Shown here in pieces: positions 12,602-26,823 of a DNA stretch of 64,000 nucleotides. The stretch lies in the NCBI RefSeq assembly GCF_026151205.1, contig NC_087074.1, forward strand, positions 5,580,001 through 5,644,000, read 5' to 3'. The stretch is from Bolinopsis microptera. Its lineage: Eukaryota > Ctenophora > Tentaculata > Lobata > Bolinopsidae. Position 1 is the stretch's first letter; every line of letters starts with the position of its first letter. A program made the position numbers and the translations under genes. Below the pieces are notes generated by a model, which did no database searches, had not been told where the DNA came from, and worked only from the letters and a program-made list of their open reading frames with translations.

Positions 12602-12634
12602 GGATGGATACTACTCGGGCCACTGTGAGATTTA
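12602..12634. repeat. 33-bp direct repeat, right copy
   Basis: Exact second copy of 11,810-11,842. The bracketed segment contains short repeats (ATTAATTATGCAGAGA at about 12,120-12,180) but no transposon gene. Confidence 0.85.
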
Positions 12635-14560
12635 AATTCGTTAGTCAGAATGAGACAAATATGTAATGTGACAAATATGTTATGTTATTACTTCAACCAA
12701 TTTGATGTGGACTAGACTATAATTGTTATTTTTTGGAATTTCATTTCATATCATATTTTGTATGTTAAAATGTTAAATATTTTTAGAGAAACTGGAAAAT
12801 TTGCTCCAGATAAAACAACCTGTTACTCTGTTACGGAATGCAGATGATTTAATAGTACTAGTAGCCTACTAGTATTAGTAGTGCAGAGAAATATCGAATA
12901 GTTCCATTTTACTCTACCTATTGTTTAGAGCCGTATTATCTTCCATTCATGATTTATTCATAATGAATATTTGCATTATTTTATATTTATGATTTATTTA
13001 TAATAAATATTTGTATTATCTTATAATGCCTTATACCTAAAATATGGATTTATAAATAGATATGTTAGCAAATAAACTTATTATATAAATTACAATATAA
13101 CCATGTTTATAATATCATTACAATATTATAATCCTGCCACATATAACGGATTACTAAAGTTCTTTAACAGAGATGTAACCGAGTCGTCGTCAGTGGACAT
13201 AATTTAACATTTTACTGGTTGTAATCAGCGCAGTTTGCAACTATTACTCTTCTAAAAGCGTTCTGCAGCATACTATAAATAGAAAATCTACCACAAATTA
13301 GCTTATAACTTATAAGTAAGCTAAGGTTGGAGTAAGGTTGGATCTGCTAAATTCGGAGATGAATAGAGCACGATTTCCTCAATTTTAAAACTTTTGAATG
13401 AGATCAGTTTAAAACATTTGTAGCTCAGCGTTGAATACTGTAATTTTCACATCGGATTTAATGCCTGAAGGAGAATTAGTTGTGTTGAAAACTTTCCTTA
13501 TTTTCGGACGTGATCTGAGCCCGAATATAGCATACCTTTCCGCTTGAACACCACGCTTCAATAGAACTAAAACACTTCTAAAACTTTAACATTCTTCATC
13601 AGGAATTTAGATTGAGTTGTTTTAGGTTACATAATAACTTAACTCATTAGTAAGCAAAGTAACAACACACTTACCGTAATTTCTTTATTCTCTAACTCTC
13701 GTCACAAACAAACATTCTAAATGACATCTTCCATCATCCCGACACGAAACTTCCTTGTCACTCGTTTACAAAACAATTTACTTTTCTTACTTTACCAACA
13801 CATCTCCGAGATAGTCAGAAACATTGACAGGCTGAGTCATTCTAATTACATGAAGTATCAGGTCCGGCCTGGTATTACCTCTACCATTACACATTACCTC
13901 TGCATTCTGTAGAAATTAGAGTGTTACTAATGCAGGAGTAGTAATGCAGGGCTTCTCCATTTCAGCTCTTAGTGCACTTCATTACTTAAGTTGCTATTTT
14001 TGTACTGTGATGTTATTGCTAATCTGTCATGGACACACCAACTTCTGGCAGAACAATAACAAGAGCGCAGCTCGGTATGATCGCCAACCTACGCAGATCA
14101 GGATTGGGCGACATCTGTCCGACTCAGAAAATAGGTTATTATTATAATATGTAAGTTTGAGCGAGTTTCTATGTGCCAAATTTTAGATATCACCTTAAAC
14201 TCAAGAAAATAGTGCTGTCAGACAGATGTCGTGTTACCGCAGATCAGTTACTTCCTTTTACACACCCTATCACGTGACACCGCGGGATAGCTCTTACCAT
14301 CCAATTAATCAGGGGTCATTGCCAGCACTATCTTATTAATTTTATTCGTCTCAACATCAAAATTGCTTTCTATGGACATTTGAGTATGAAAGCAAGTTAA
14401 TGTGTTAAATGTAAGATCAAGAACGAGGAATTATTGTCGAATTTTGCAATCTCTGGCACTGTCAACTGTAAAGTAATGTTCAGAGTAAAATCAGTGTCTG
14501 AAAGTTAGTGTCTCTTAAAATGGATTAGTTCAAATATAGTAAATACGGAGAGTAGTAGAT
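12635..14560. other. no gene seen
   Basis: AT-rich, with short chance frames only (for example 13,721-13,912 and 13,944-14,147, + strand), which lack motifs or plausible splice context. Confidence 0.4.
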
Positions 14561-15121
14561 GTGTTAAGAGCTAAACTGGAGGCTCTTACTCAATATCTTT
14601 GTTAAGAAGTTAAGAGCTTAACTGGAGGCTCTTACTCAATATCTTTGTTAAGAGCTTAACTGGAGGCTCTTACTCAATATCTTTGTTAAGAGCTAGACTG
14701 GAGGCTCTTACTCAATATCTTTGTTAAGAGCTTAACTGGAGGCTCTTACTCAATATCTTTGTTGAGAGCTTAACTGGAGGCTCTTACTCAATATATTTGT
14801 TAAGAGCTAGACTGGAGGCTCTTACTCAATATCTTTGTTAAGAGCTAAACTGGAGGCTCTTACTCAATATCTTTAGAGCTTAACTGGAGGCTCTTACTCA
14901 ATATATTTGTTAAGAGCTAAACTGGAGGCTCTTACTCAATATCTTTGTTGAGAGCTTAACTGGAGGCTCTTACTCAATATCTTTAGAGCTAAACTGGAGG
15001 CTCTTACTCAATATCTTTAGAGCTAAACTGGAGGCTCTTACTCAATATCTTTAGAGCTAAACTGGAGGCTCTTACTCAATATCTTTAGAGCTAAACTGGA
15101 GGCTCTTACTCAATATCTTTG
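14561..15121. repeat. 32/38-bp minisatellite, about 15 copies
   Basis: Tandem units that each contain ACTGGAGGCTCTTACTCAAT. Most units are 38 bp. The right end uses a 32-bp variant lacking GTTAAG, so the array is two-phase. Each 38-bp unit holds the inverted pair TAAGAGC...GCTCTTA and could form a small hairpin. Confidence 0.9.
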
Positions 15122-15499
15122 CTGATTAACAGCGCACTTAACAGGGAATTTGATAAAACATTTTAAGCTTAATGCTAAGTGAATATCATATGTAATACCG
15201 TAAATTGACAAATTTTCACATTCTTTGTTCCACGGAATGCATTATTGTGGCTTTGTCACTTTGTGGCGGGTCTACAACAACCAGATGCGAAAATTGGTCT
15301 TACGACGAATTTTAAAACATTAAATGGTTACAGTGGGGAGGTGATGTAAAGTTGTTAAAAAACAAATGCCGTTGATAGGTCTATTTGCTATTGTCACGTT
15401 CACGGGGAAACCCTGATTTAGTCGAACTGAAGCAGCATTCGTTTGTTGTGGTCCTAAGACACGGAATAAGTTACCGTGTTCAGTAAAATTTTTTATCGA

Positions 15500-15575
15500 A
15501 TGGCGAATCTTTTAAATCAGCTTTTAAAACGTTCTACTGTTTCAAAGCTTCTGAAATTATCGAATGGCCAACATG
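15500..15575 (+). CDS. possible first exon of the ASK-type kinase (uncertain)
   Basis: An ATG opens MANLLNQLLKRSTVSKLLKL and ends at ATG|GTGAGA in phase 1, exactly the phase needed to join the exon at 16,198 (G|GT). If used, the kinase would start here and be about 619 residues, without the long N-terminal regulatory region of canonical ASK proteins. The peptide is not clearly similar to the ASK segment that normally precedes the LLGKKG block, so it could equally be an alternative first exon or coincidence. True upstream exons could lie further left. Confidence 0.3.
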
Positions 15576-16197
15576 GTGAGATACTAACTTATGTATTTTT
15601 GTGACCGCTGGCTACTGAGTATTTCTGAAGAAAATGACTCAAAAGTCACGTAATGTTAAAATTGGAGATATTTCTTTTGTGGAATATTTTTAAACGTTAT
15701 ATTTAGTAATTGAGTTATTAAGGCACGTTATCATTGTCCTAGACTTTATTCATCTTTCTATTTGTTCCGGCAAATATTTACGTCACCGAACATATTGAAA
15801 TCCACAATTCGACAGGGCAATAAATTCGATGATTCATATATTATATTTAAACTTTAAAAATGTAAAAGCTGCTATTGACTTAGCCTTGGCCTTTGTGGCT
15901 TGACAAATGAGCTCCATTCGTCCGTCTGACCCTAATCGTTGACGTGTTCGTCGTAAAATCCAAGATCTTAGGAGTTAGGACTATGCAGGCTCAGAAAGTT
16001 AACTGCGACCAGGTTGAAATTCAGCTCAATAATCAATTGCTGTCAATCGGTCACATAACAAAACCAGTTATTTAAAGTTTTTATTTAAATTTGTCAATCT
16101 AATCAAACCTCAGGCATCCCAGTCTATAATCATCATAAAAAGTCGCTCAGATCCAAAAGTTCAATAAACTAAAAACCTGACCTAATTTCCCCGTCAG

Positions 16198-17405
16198 GTA
16201 TTGATATTGGAGAATTACTCGGAAAGAAAGGACAACTGGAAGAGATAACTGACTACTGGGATCTAGCTACCTCTTTCGAGCTCAATGTCATCCAGAGAAT
16301 GTACAAGCACAGTAACAGAGCAGCCCTCTGTATGTTCAACCTGAAACCTGAACAATGGTTAGTTTACTGTTTGTGAGACTTTATCACACTTTATCTTACC
16401 CTCACATATTTCGTTAACACTCTTTTGGTTCAAACAGCCCTACATCAAACCGGCGCCCTTCTGACTCCCAATGTGTGCCTTGCTGGAAATATTTCTGCCT
16501 TTCGCATGCGTGTTACTGTTTTTTGGGATTCGCTTAGCTGCCCCTTGACAATATTGCAGAAAATTTTAGTAATTCTCGAGAGAGATAATACATGTCTCTA
16601 GAATATTCTCGAGAGAGATAATTTCTCTAGAATATTCTCAAAGGTAAACCATGTTTAGGCGTAGGAGAGTAGGCGTAGGTGTGCTAATACCATTTATTTT
16701 ATCAGTCATCTGCATCATGTGCTTATTCAGAGGGTTTATCCTTGTCAGGTCACGTCTAGAACTACTACTGAGTAGTAGCCCCCGAGCTTTGATGAGATTC
16801 TGTAGAATAATATACTTGTAGAATATTATACTTGTACAGTCTACAGAATCAAACCCAGATCTGAGGGGCCCTTCTGTCGTGCAGCCTGGACACTGAATAA
16901 TCTCATTATTAAGCTATTAGATCTTGTTATTTAATCATTACGGTATTAGCAGTAGTATAGTAGTAGTAAATACATTAAACTCTGAGTAAGAAAAATTAGC
17001 GTTTCAACTTTCAACGTGAAGTTTCTCAAGTAACCCGTAAGTAAACATCACATTAATTATTCTATCCTCACTCTGATTTCTCCGGGATCCTAATTTACCA
17101 AACAGTATCAGTGGATGATCACACTTACACAATAACTGTTATCTGTCGCTTTTTTCAGCCACTGATTTAATTTCCTCTTGTCAGTGTTTTAAAGTGAAAC
17201 ACGGATTTCACACTGCACACGAAACAGAGCTCATCATCACTTCCTCTTAATTCCTCTTAATTAGCCAGATCACGGAGATCACGTATATCCTCCGAGCTGA
17301 TTTCACCAGAATCGTCATCAGAAACCGTTTACATGGGTTCACTTTAGACTTCACATAACGATCAAACTAGTGACTTCATTGAAACTCAATCCTTCACGCC
17401 CTAAT

Positions 17406-17447
<42 letters not shown>

Positions 17448-20400
17448 GTCTGTACACTGTAACTGTATTTGTCAGTCTGGTGATGGTGACTTCACCCCTG
17501 CTGGCAGGGTTACAGTGTTATTATATTGTACGGCTTGGGATGACGTCACACTGCACCTGGTGTGACGTCACCGTGACGAAATACCTGGCAACCACGACAA
17601 TAACAACTCCTCCTCCTGCTGTTGTGGTGTATCTTTGTATGGGTTCTCACTGTTGACTGTGAGTAGTACTACCAAATATACACATCATGATACTAATATA
17701 GATATACTGATCTGCTGATATTCATGTATTAGACACGCTGAAGATACTGATATAGACACACACACACACACACACCTTGGTGTATACCAGGCCTTAATAG
17801 GAAATCTGTGGTATCCTTCATGTACTTATACCCGTACGTACTACGTAGAGTTACATATTTATCACTAAAGATAAGGAACGCATATTATTCATGAATCAAA
17901 TAGGAATATGCGGCTGTACAAGAATGTTAAGGTTATGGTTTTAATTAGGTCAATTTTTGGTGTCATCACATCGTTATCGACGCTCAGTAACACTGAGTAA
18001 TAAAGTACTGTTTCCATTATATAGGGTGCATATAACAAGAGACACATACATAGCACTTAGTTACAGTAAATAAATAAGCACGGTAGTTACTACCGTCTGA
18101 CGCCGCATCGGGTCGTATTATCTTATTTCAGAAACCTCTTCATGTCATCAAGAAGATATTATTTGCAGTATTTGTGTCGGAGTGCGTTCTTCGCCGAGGA
18201 AAAGTTGTAAGCCCGGTAAAATATGCTCAGTACTGCGAATATTTGGTTAATATAAGAGGTGTGGCTTACATAAAACAGTAAACACCGTGTCTTAGGTCAA
18301 GTACCGTTAATACATATAAAATTCGCGAGGTATTTGCGCAATTCAATTACACTTGGCTTACATCCAAAAAAATTCTAGCCCGCCCACAGATTTCGTTAAT
18401 CTCCAAACATCTGCGAATAGAAAAGAACTGTACATGGAAATGTTTATTACCAGAAGTTCGACAGAATGGTTTCCCAGAACAAAGAAAGGCCATGTTGTTC
18501 AATCACAAAGTTAACTCCTCTCACCCTCATCAAACATATACTACTTCAAAGACTTAACTCTCAAGACTTACATTTATCCTCCCCTGATCACAGCTCAGAC
18601 CATATTATGATATAGCCGCTCTCCATGTAGCATGATATAGCAGCTAGCTATATATAATATACAGCAGCTAGACTCGTTTCTTTACATAAAGGTACTACCC
18701 GACAAACTGTTACACCTGAACGGCTTACTTCTAATTTGAAAGAGGAATTAGTGTGTAAGGGAACAGGTGTGTGGAGAGATCACCGAGACATGTGACATTG
18801 CCTCCCTCCATTTAGTGTCATTGGAACCACATTCTAAGCAGCTAGTAGTGGTCTAGACTCTAGATTAAGTTAGATGAAAAACCGGATACCTGGTTACTTG
18901 GTCACCTGGTTACCTGGTTACCTGGTTACCTGGTTACCTGGTTACCTGGTTACCTGGTTACCTGGTTACCTGGTTACCTGGTTACCTGGTTACCTGGTTA
19001 CCTGGTTACCTGGTTACCACGTTCTAAGAAGCTAGTAGTGGTCTAGACTCTGGATTAAGTTAGATGCAAAACCGGATAACCGTAAAAACAGCACCTTTTT
19101 GTTCTGGGAATTATGTTGTCTCATTCTTCAAAAGTTAGAGTTAAAAGTGTTAATGTGGATAAAAACCATGTAAAGTATGTGAGATAATATTCTGACCATT
19201 CTCGTGAGTTGAATTATTAGAGAGAAGCACCGTATGGGTTTTCAGAAAGAGCCTAGCTTGTTTTTTTACAGATTTTTGCGTGGAAAATCTTGTGGAAGTC
19301 AAGTGAATTGAACATACAGCCTGTATCATAAGTGTACACTGTAAATATCTTTGTTCCATGAATTATGCTGTCTAATTCCTCATATAAAAAGTGTGAGGGA
19401 AGCGGTAATGTCACTGTTTTGCAGCTGGCCATTATGCTTATAAAAAACATGTACAGTATGTGACATTTAGAACTTTACTCCGTAGAGTGAAAAGGGAATT
19501 AATAACTTCAGGATTGAAACAAAGTCTCATATTTCTCATTTATCGCGGATTCTTATTATGTTTCCAGATGTTTTAAAAGTTTATAACTAAGTTTAGCTCG
19601 ACAGGCCGTATAAATGGTACTGTGTCAGCTGTACTGTAGTAGATAGTAGTGAAGTAAACAACTTCTCACATTGCTCAGACCGGTTACAACACATTGTCTG
19701 TTTGTGTGAGACGGTGTCTCTTTAAGTGCGACCAGGTTGAGAGCTATGTTGTTAATATTAGCATTTCTAGTTCCACAACACACAGTTCTGGACCTATTTA
19801 GAGCCATATTTGGTTAATTCCAACCATAACTCCTGTGTGGTATATATCATTCAGCATCTGTCTCCACATGTCCCTTCACGACATATGGTCTCGCAGATCA
19901 CGGACAAACTTCCAGACGAAGTCTAAGGGCCACATTTACAAATATTTAGGTCATATACCTTATACAGCTGCTATAAAAATAACAGCTTTTAACGATGAGT
20001 TTGAAAAGAAATGTCTGTAAGTTAATGAGAGTCTAGAGAAATAAGCTGCTGTTGAAACCCAGACATTGACTCACGCTCCCTTGAAGCACAGTTACAGATC
20101 AGGTAATAGACTATTATTACTAATATTTACATGGGGTACTATTGTCTAATAGGCTGTCTCAGTGTCTCTTTGTGGTCTTATAAGAAAGGCTGTTTCTAGT
20201 TACAAATTGTCAGAATCGAAAGCGCTCGGAGTTCAGTATTATATCAAGTGTTTATCCATGTAAGGTTATAGTTTCATGGACCCACTTTCATACATGGTCT
20301 ATCGAAACCATTTCTCGGAAATAATTTTGACTTTTGAGAAAATCAGCACATTTTGTATTCAAGCATCATGAGTACATTTAGGAATGAGAATCAAACTCTG

Positions 20401-23400
20401 AGAAGAAATAATGAAGATTAATGAGATGGGTAAACAGTGATTAATTAACAAGCCTAACGGTAACATGAGATCATGATTGTTTATATCCCTGTTGAGCTGA
20501 TAAGCCTAACTAGTGAGTAGTGTAATACTATGTAATAACCATCAAATTAATCAGACCTAGTGGAGTGACTTCACGACTTTAGTTAAGTGTTCAGCAGACA
20601 AGCATCCTGAGGTCATATGGTCATTCTCCGTGAAACTGTAAACAGCATAGCGCTTATCCGATAAGAATTCATGGTTAATTAAGGTATAGGTCACGTATTA
20701 TTGGTAAAGTTTATGTCAAATTAAGGTCAGTCAACCATGAACCCAGCTTCTCTGAGTGAAAATTATGTTTATAAGCGTGAGAGTGAGAGTATAAATGTTT
20801 CACCAGGCGCCACACGGAGCAGTGAAGAGAATAATGTTGTGTTTCTTTCATCGAATATATTCTGAAAGAATCAAAGCCTGATCACATTATAGGATCGGGT
20901 TTCGCTTGATTTGAGATTATTTAACCAAGATGTGAATGTAACATATTATAACTAGCGAGCATACATATTACATACCTTATAAGAGAGATTCACCATATCT
21001 TTATCGAATTAGCTGGAGCCAGTCTTGCATAGTTTACATGTGCATGCCTACATAATATTAGCATAATATTATGTGGATTCTCATCAGGAACTTTGAGACA
21101 CGTTTTATGGAAGTCTGACGCGGAAATTGGGGTAATTTGTAGGTGAAGTGTTGTTTGAGACTACCCAATCAGGATTACTGGCTGTAGTAAACAAAAGTAG
21201 AGAGACCGACTCAAAAAAGGCATTGTTATTTCTAGACACAAGGCTGTGAATGAACACCCACTAACCCCGTTACATTAACATTGCTAAGCTCTCACATTTT
21301 TAACATATTTTCCCTTTTCAGGATGCTGGAAAGTACGATGGCCAACATCAGACTTATCGAGTCACACCGGCCCAAAACTGAAACAGTCCAGAGCAATGAT
21401 CAGAACATCTACCACTTTTGGACGGACTTCTTTACAGACGCTAGCAGGATCGAAACAACTGAGGATTTCCATTTCCGGGTAAGTAGTGTTTTTGGTTCTT
21501 GATAACACGATCCGTGGAACACGGCGCTTTTCCGCTTTTTTCTGGGAAGAACCGGGCATTAGCTGGTCCTTTAGTAGTTTACAGGAAGTTATTTTAGAAA
21601 TAGTCCTCAACAGTTAGGAGACCGTTGGCTTTGGTTGATTTTTTGGCAGTCTAACATAAATGGATTTCCGGTCCTGAATAATAACTGTTTTTTTAAGACG
21701 ACGGTTTTTTTTTTTCCGAATGGTGTTTACACATTCTATAAATTCTGCGGTCACATATCATCTGACGTACAATTGACGTACAACTGTACAAGTAATATGT
21801 TAAGCTATTTAGATCGAACGAACAGAAGAAAATATCTAGCAACAGTTCGACTAAGACCGGCGCGGAAATTTCTATGAAATTATAGGACCAGTCGCTATCC
21901 ACACAGATAATTTAGAAAGTCGGTATTTATTCCTTTCGAGTGTCGCAATTGAGACACTTTGACACATTCGGGACATTTGCATCTTTTACAAAATTATCTA
22001 TGTCTCATTAAACAGTGATTTTAAAGCCGATTTGTTGGCTCATTGGATGTGAGTTGTGACCAATGTGCTGCACAATCTCAAACCTATCGCCTGATCTCAT
22101 TCACATCTCATAGTAAAAACAACTTTTTTATGATGTGAATATGACAATGTACTACTCGGGCGGACATTAAGGAACATTTCCTACCCACTGTACATTCCTA
22201 GCTGGCATTTTTTCTGTGTAAAAGCAGAAAAATGGTGGACTCTTTATACAAAAGGAGCTCGAACCAATAAGAACCCGAGAAACTATTAAGTACTTTAAAG
22301 TGTAGATGCCCTTTGTCCATCCCTGGACAAGATGGCAGACACCCCACCAACTGCCATCTCGTCTAGATAGTCTGTAATATAAGTTCTCAGTCGCTCAGTC
22401 TGCTACAAGCATGACTCACCTGGCACTTAGCCAGAACCTCATCAAAGTAAAGTAAGTAACTGTGAACTGCGACTCTATTCTCGGATCTGTCAGCTGATTG
22501 GTTTAGAGTGATCACGTGTCCATAAAGTGCTGAACCTGGACCCTCATTCACTGGTGTCTGAAACAGCTAATGTTCTGTATGAAGGTCACGTATATCAAGA
22601 AACTAGTAGTTTAATTAAACTTTATTGAAACCAATAAATTTTAACTCAATCTAATCGAACATGATCTGCAAGTTACTGTTTTTGCAACTTATATCCAGTC
22701 TCTGGTCACGTATATCTCCACGTATATCTCCACGTATATCTCCATACTACATACCAGTAGTTCAATTAAACTTTATTGAAACTGATCAATTATTTTATTT
22801 TCAATAAATTGAACATGGTGTTCGCTTTAACTGTTCTTGTAAGTTTTTGTCAAGCAAGGCACGCTCGTGGTTCTTCAAAATGCTTATCGTATTCATTTAA
22901 AGTTAAAATATTAGATTTAAATGTTAGTAAAGAAATAATGCTAGTAAAACGTTAATAACACTAAATAAAAGGAAACTTACGTAAAGTACCAAGCGTACCT
23001 TGCAACTCGCTAATAACCCTAATCATCATATCTTATAAAACACCACATTTTTGTTAATATCACAGATTCCATTTTAAGGGCACAGTTCAAGAACAGCTGA
23101 GATCTAATTTAATGTTAATTGATCACTTCTCATGTTTACCATTCCATTATTCCAATGTTATCAGTCGTACATATTTTAACTTTGTCTCGTTTACATCTGT
23201 TCAGTAGTGACTTTGTCAGAAGAGGCGTGCCACCAACCATAGGTACCATTTTAACAGTTCAGCCCTGAACAACATGTTATAATATTCAAAATATAACACA
23301 TATTCGTGACACATATTTGTACCGAACTACATGCTGGTACACACATCACTACAACAAGCTAACACGATGTGCTAACAAGCTGCCTATACAAACTAGTACC

Positions 23401-26400
23401 TCTCTGTTACTCTGTAGTAGTGGGGAACAGGGAAATACACTGTACAACACACATTGTTGTATTTTAATTAAAAGTGTAAGCATTAAGAAAAGCTCGCTCT
23501 CAACAATTGTGGCAGTTTGTTTCCACATCATGTGTGCGCCGTTAAGATATATATCACGTGAGACCTGGCCTGTAACAATTTTAATGAGATACGACTTAAT
23601 GTGCACGTGCAACAAAAATACGTCCCCGCACCACGCACACGTGTCCCCAATATCATTAACTGTAAATAACAGTCAGCACTGGATACACAAAGAGATATGC
23701 ATTATGCCTGGTACAAAGGTGAAACTCATTAAATGAGGGCCCTCACACTAGATATAAACCATTGTCATGGTCATTAGACACATTCCACCATACTGCTTCA
23801 TATTTATGAGATACTCCTTTATAATATATATGCTTTTATAATGATATGCGGTCGTTAGATCATGTGTGAAGCTCTCTTCAAGTCTGACTGATCGTATGTT
23901 AACTCATACAGGTCTTTGACTTACTGCCAACTAATGGTATGTTAATAAGTTGGTTTGTTCGTTACTTTGTGGGATTCTCTTTTGTGGGATAATAATGAAA
24001 TATGGTGGTTAAATATGAGATCATAACCTCGTATTAGTTATTTGACTACTAGTATGATGTGCCACATGGTGAACTTCTTGTTCTTTCTACTTCGTCCGTT
24101 AGACGAGCTTCTTGTTTGTGTTATTTGGTCTCTTTACGTTTTGTGCTAATTACTGTGAATGTGTGAATTGTCATGTTATGAGGTATAAGAAGTAGCAGAT
24201 TACTCACTATCACATTATTACTGTTCCTGTTCACTATTATTAGAACTGTTCGATAACTCGATCACTATGTTTTGTTAGGGAGCCAGCTAAATGTGTAATT
24301 ACATTAATCACTTAATAATTACATTAAATTGTTACTCAACACTTCTTATAGATGATAGTCCCTTAGTAACCAGCCTTTGTTGAGACAAACATAATTACAA
24401 TCACATATTAGAGCACAGAGTTCATAACAATTAACTACACTTCAACTCATGTACTAATGATTAGTTTTTATAAGTCGGTTGTTTGTTTGTTAAGTTATTA
24501 CTGAAATCTAAATAGAGTTGTATTATGTTAGTAGTTAAAAGGTATGACTAGTAACCTGTGATCAAAGTCTCCCGAAAGCACGAGTAAGTTTGATCTGAAC
24601 ACATTCTCGAATAATCTCCGTTTTTAATAATAACATTCCAGACCATATCCCTCCTAAACTAGTCTCAACACAGTCATTAGCACTACATTATTATTACAAT
24701 ATGAGGAATAATTGTCTGAAACATTGTCCATATTTCAGACAAAATGAGGGCTGTAAATTTTGTCAGAGTAACATAAATATTACAGATTCTTAGTATCTAT
24801 CACTTGAGGTTAAACATGCAGTTTAGCACGCGCAGTTTATGCTACCCAATGAACTGCCTTCATATTATAAACCCTCACTGCGCATTCTAAGATTTTATCT
24901 GATCGATATCTTTTTCGCCGTACCATTTACCTCTATCTTTAAGTCTTCTTTGTCAAACTTTTTGACCAATCACTTCAGCGAACATTATCTCTCCCAGTTA
25001 TAAGGGAGACATCAAAGGCTTTAAGTGAATGCAAAATACTATGGCTACAACTTTAAATGCTTAAGTATTATATCCATTCTTTGGCTGGAGGAATGACCTT
25101 ATATCCATTATCTTTGTGCAGACAATCATGAATAAATTTATTTGTACAAATTCTAGAATGAGTGCACTAAAACAAAATACATTTAAAAATAGAAACTTAT
25201 GGTTCAAATACAGCTTCCTCTCTCTCCACCTCAAATTTCATTTAAAATGAATACTGGAGTGAATATTAGTTATGCCGAAATAACACACACTGATTTTTTT
25301 CATCAGTGATCTGTGATGACCCATGCACGTTTGACAGAAAATTAACTTTACTGCCATACAAGTTTCCATATCGATCGTGATGAATTACAAAAATGCGTGA
25401 ACTTCATCTTCTATGCCCAATACGACATGACCAGTATAATCGACTGTTGCAGTTCAAGTTTAATGTAATTACTTCTGCTGGAAATCAAATGAATGACATC
25501 ACCTAGGGGCTAGGGTCCTAGGCCTTAGACAGGAAGTCCCACTACTCTTTAAGAAAACTTCTGGCTCACAAAGTTGCGGCAGCGCAGCAATCAGCATTCT
25601 CTTTTCCACAGAATGTTAATAAGTTCCAAGAATTTGTGTTCTCTAAAAGTTGAAAGAGTTTTGTGATAGAAGAAGTAGGTTATCCCCATCTGGCTGTATT
25701 CAGGACGGAGTAAAAGTTAGTCATTTGAATGGAATTTAAAAAAATATTGTCGAGCTTCTCTTACCGACTATCTGTCACCTTCTGACTGAAAATTCATAAC
25801 ATACTTGACCCTTTTATTATTCATAAGTTAAAATTCGCATTAGTGTTGCGAAGTCTTCTCAGACTCCAGCGGGATGTAAACGAATCACCCTTTGATATAT
25901 GCTCAATGAACTGGTAACCTGTATATCTGTTCGCACTAAGCTATCACCCAACATAGACTTCAAAGGGTCCGTCCCGGCAGTCTTAACCTCTGAACCACCA
26001 GGAAATTCACGGTTTCTATTGCTAGTTTTCCGGGCTGACCTTTAGTACAAAATGCGTTTCAGCACTGTTTTCAGCCGCGCAAGTGTGCGCGCGTTTGTTT
26101 TGCACGCTTTATGAATGCCGCGCACTTCAAATCTCTGCTCACTCGCTTTGGCGATTACCGGAAATTGCCAACAGGTACAATAAACATCACAATAACCCGC
26201 TAAACCTATACTAGCTATTGTGTCGGCTTCTTTTATTCACAACCCGGGAAGCTAGGCAGGAAACTCTCGCAAATTACCGCCAAATTTTACAGGTTCTAAT
26301 TTTAGAAGACCACTTGCCGGGGATACGAAAAGAGAAGTATGTTCCTAGCATGATTATAGTTCATACTGACGGTGACGAGGACGGTGTTACTACTATTGAT

Positions 26401-26823
26401 ATTACTCATATTGCACTTCCGCACGCCAAGATGGAGGTATGAATATTTTTTGTCGATTTTAATGCAAACTTAGTTCTTGTCTTATTGTAACGTGAATAAT
26501 ATTTATGGCGATTAATTTATCTCTGAAATAAATAAATCAGTAAAATCGTTTCAAATTTCGTTTTCTTACAATATTTGTTGTCTCAGCGCCAGAACACTGA
26601 AGAGCTTGAAGAAAGGGTGCAACTGAAATGGAGCTACCCACTGGAGCGTATAGTTAACAAGAGCACGGCTAACAAAGACGATCGCAGGGTTGTTATCTAC
26701 GTGAATCCCGACGATTTTGATCTTCATTTCCCGTCAGCTGCTCTCCGCAATCGTTTCCTTGATATTATCTCTCCCTACGTGATGCAGGCTGAGCAAGATG
26801 ATGACAAAAAGGACACAATTGAG
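16198..26823 (+). CDS. kinase gene, exons for the ASK central regulatory domain
   Basis: Four exons. 16198-16357 carries [20 protein letters not shown] and CMFNLKPEQ. 21322-21478 completes the split Trp codon and reads [12 protein letters not shown] ... [20 protein letters not shown]. 26293-26436 begins [19 protein letters not shown]. 26587-26823 holds [20 protein letters not shown]. The sequence of blocks (LLGKKG; split W; FWxDF; VLILE; DDFxxxF) follows the DUF4071/PH-like regulatory region of MAP3K5/6/15. These regions hold the kinase in check and present substrate in vertebrate ASK1. Introns of 5.0 and 4.8 kb separate the first three exons. Confidence 0.8.

Noticed and set aside
23317-23736. 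139-codon plus-strand open frame in a kinase intron
   Set aside because: Composition typical of chance frames, opposed by another open frame, no domain and no splice signals.
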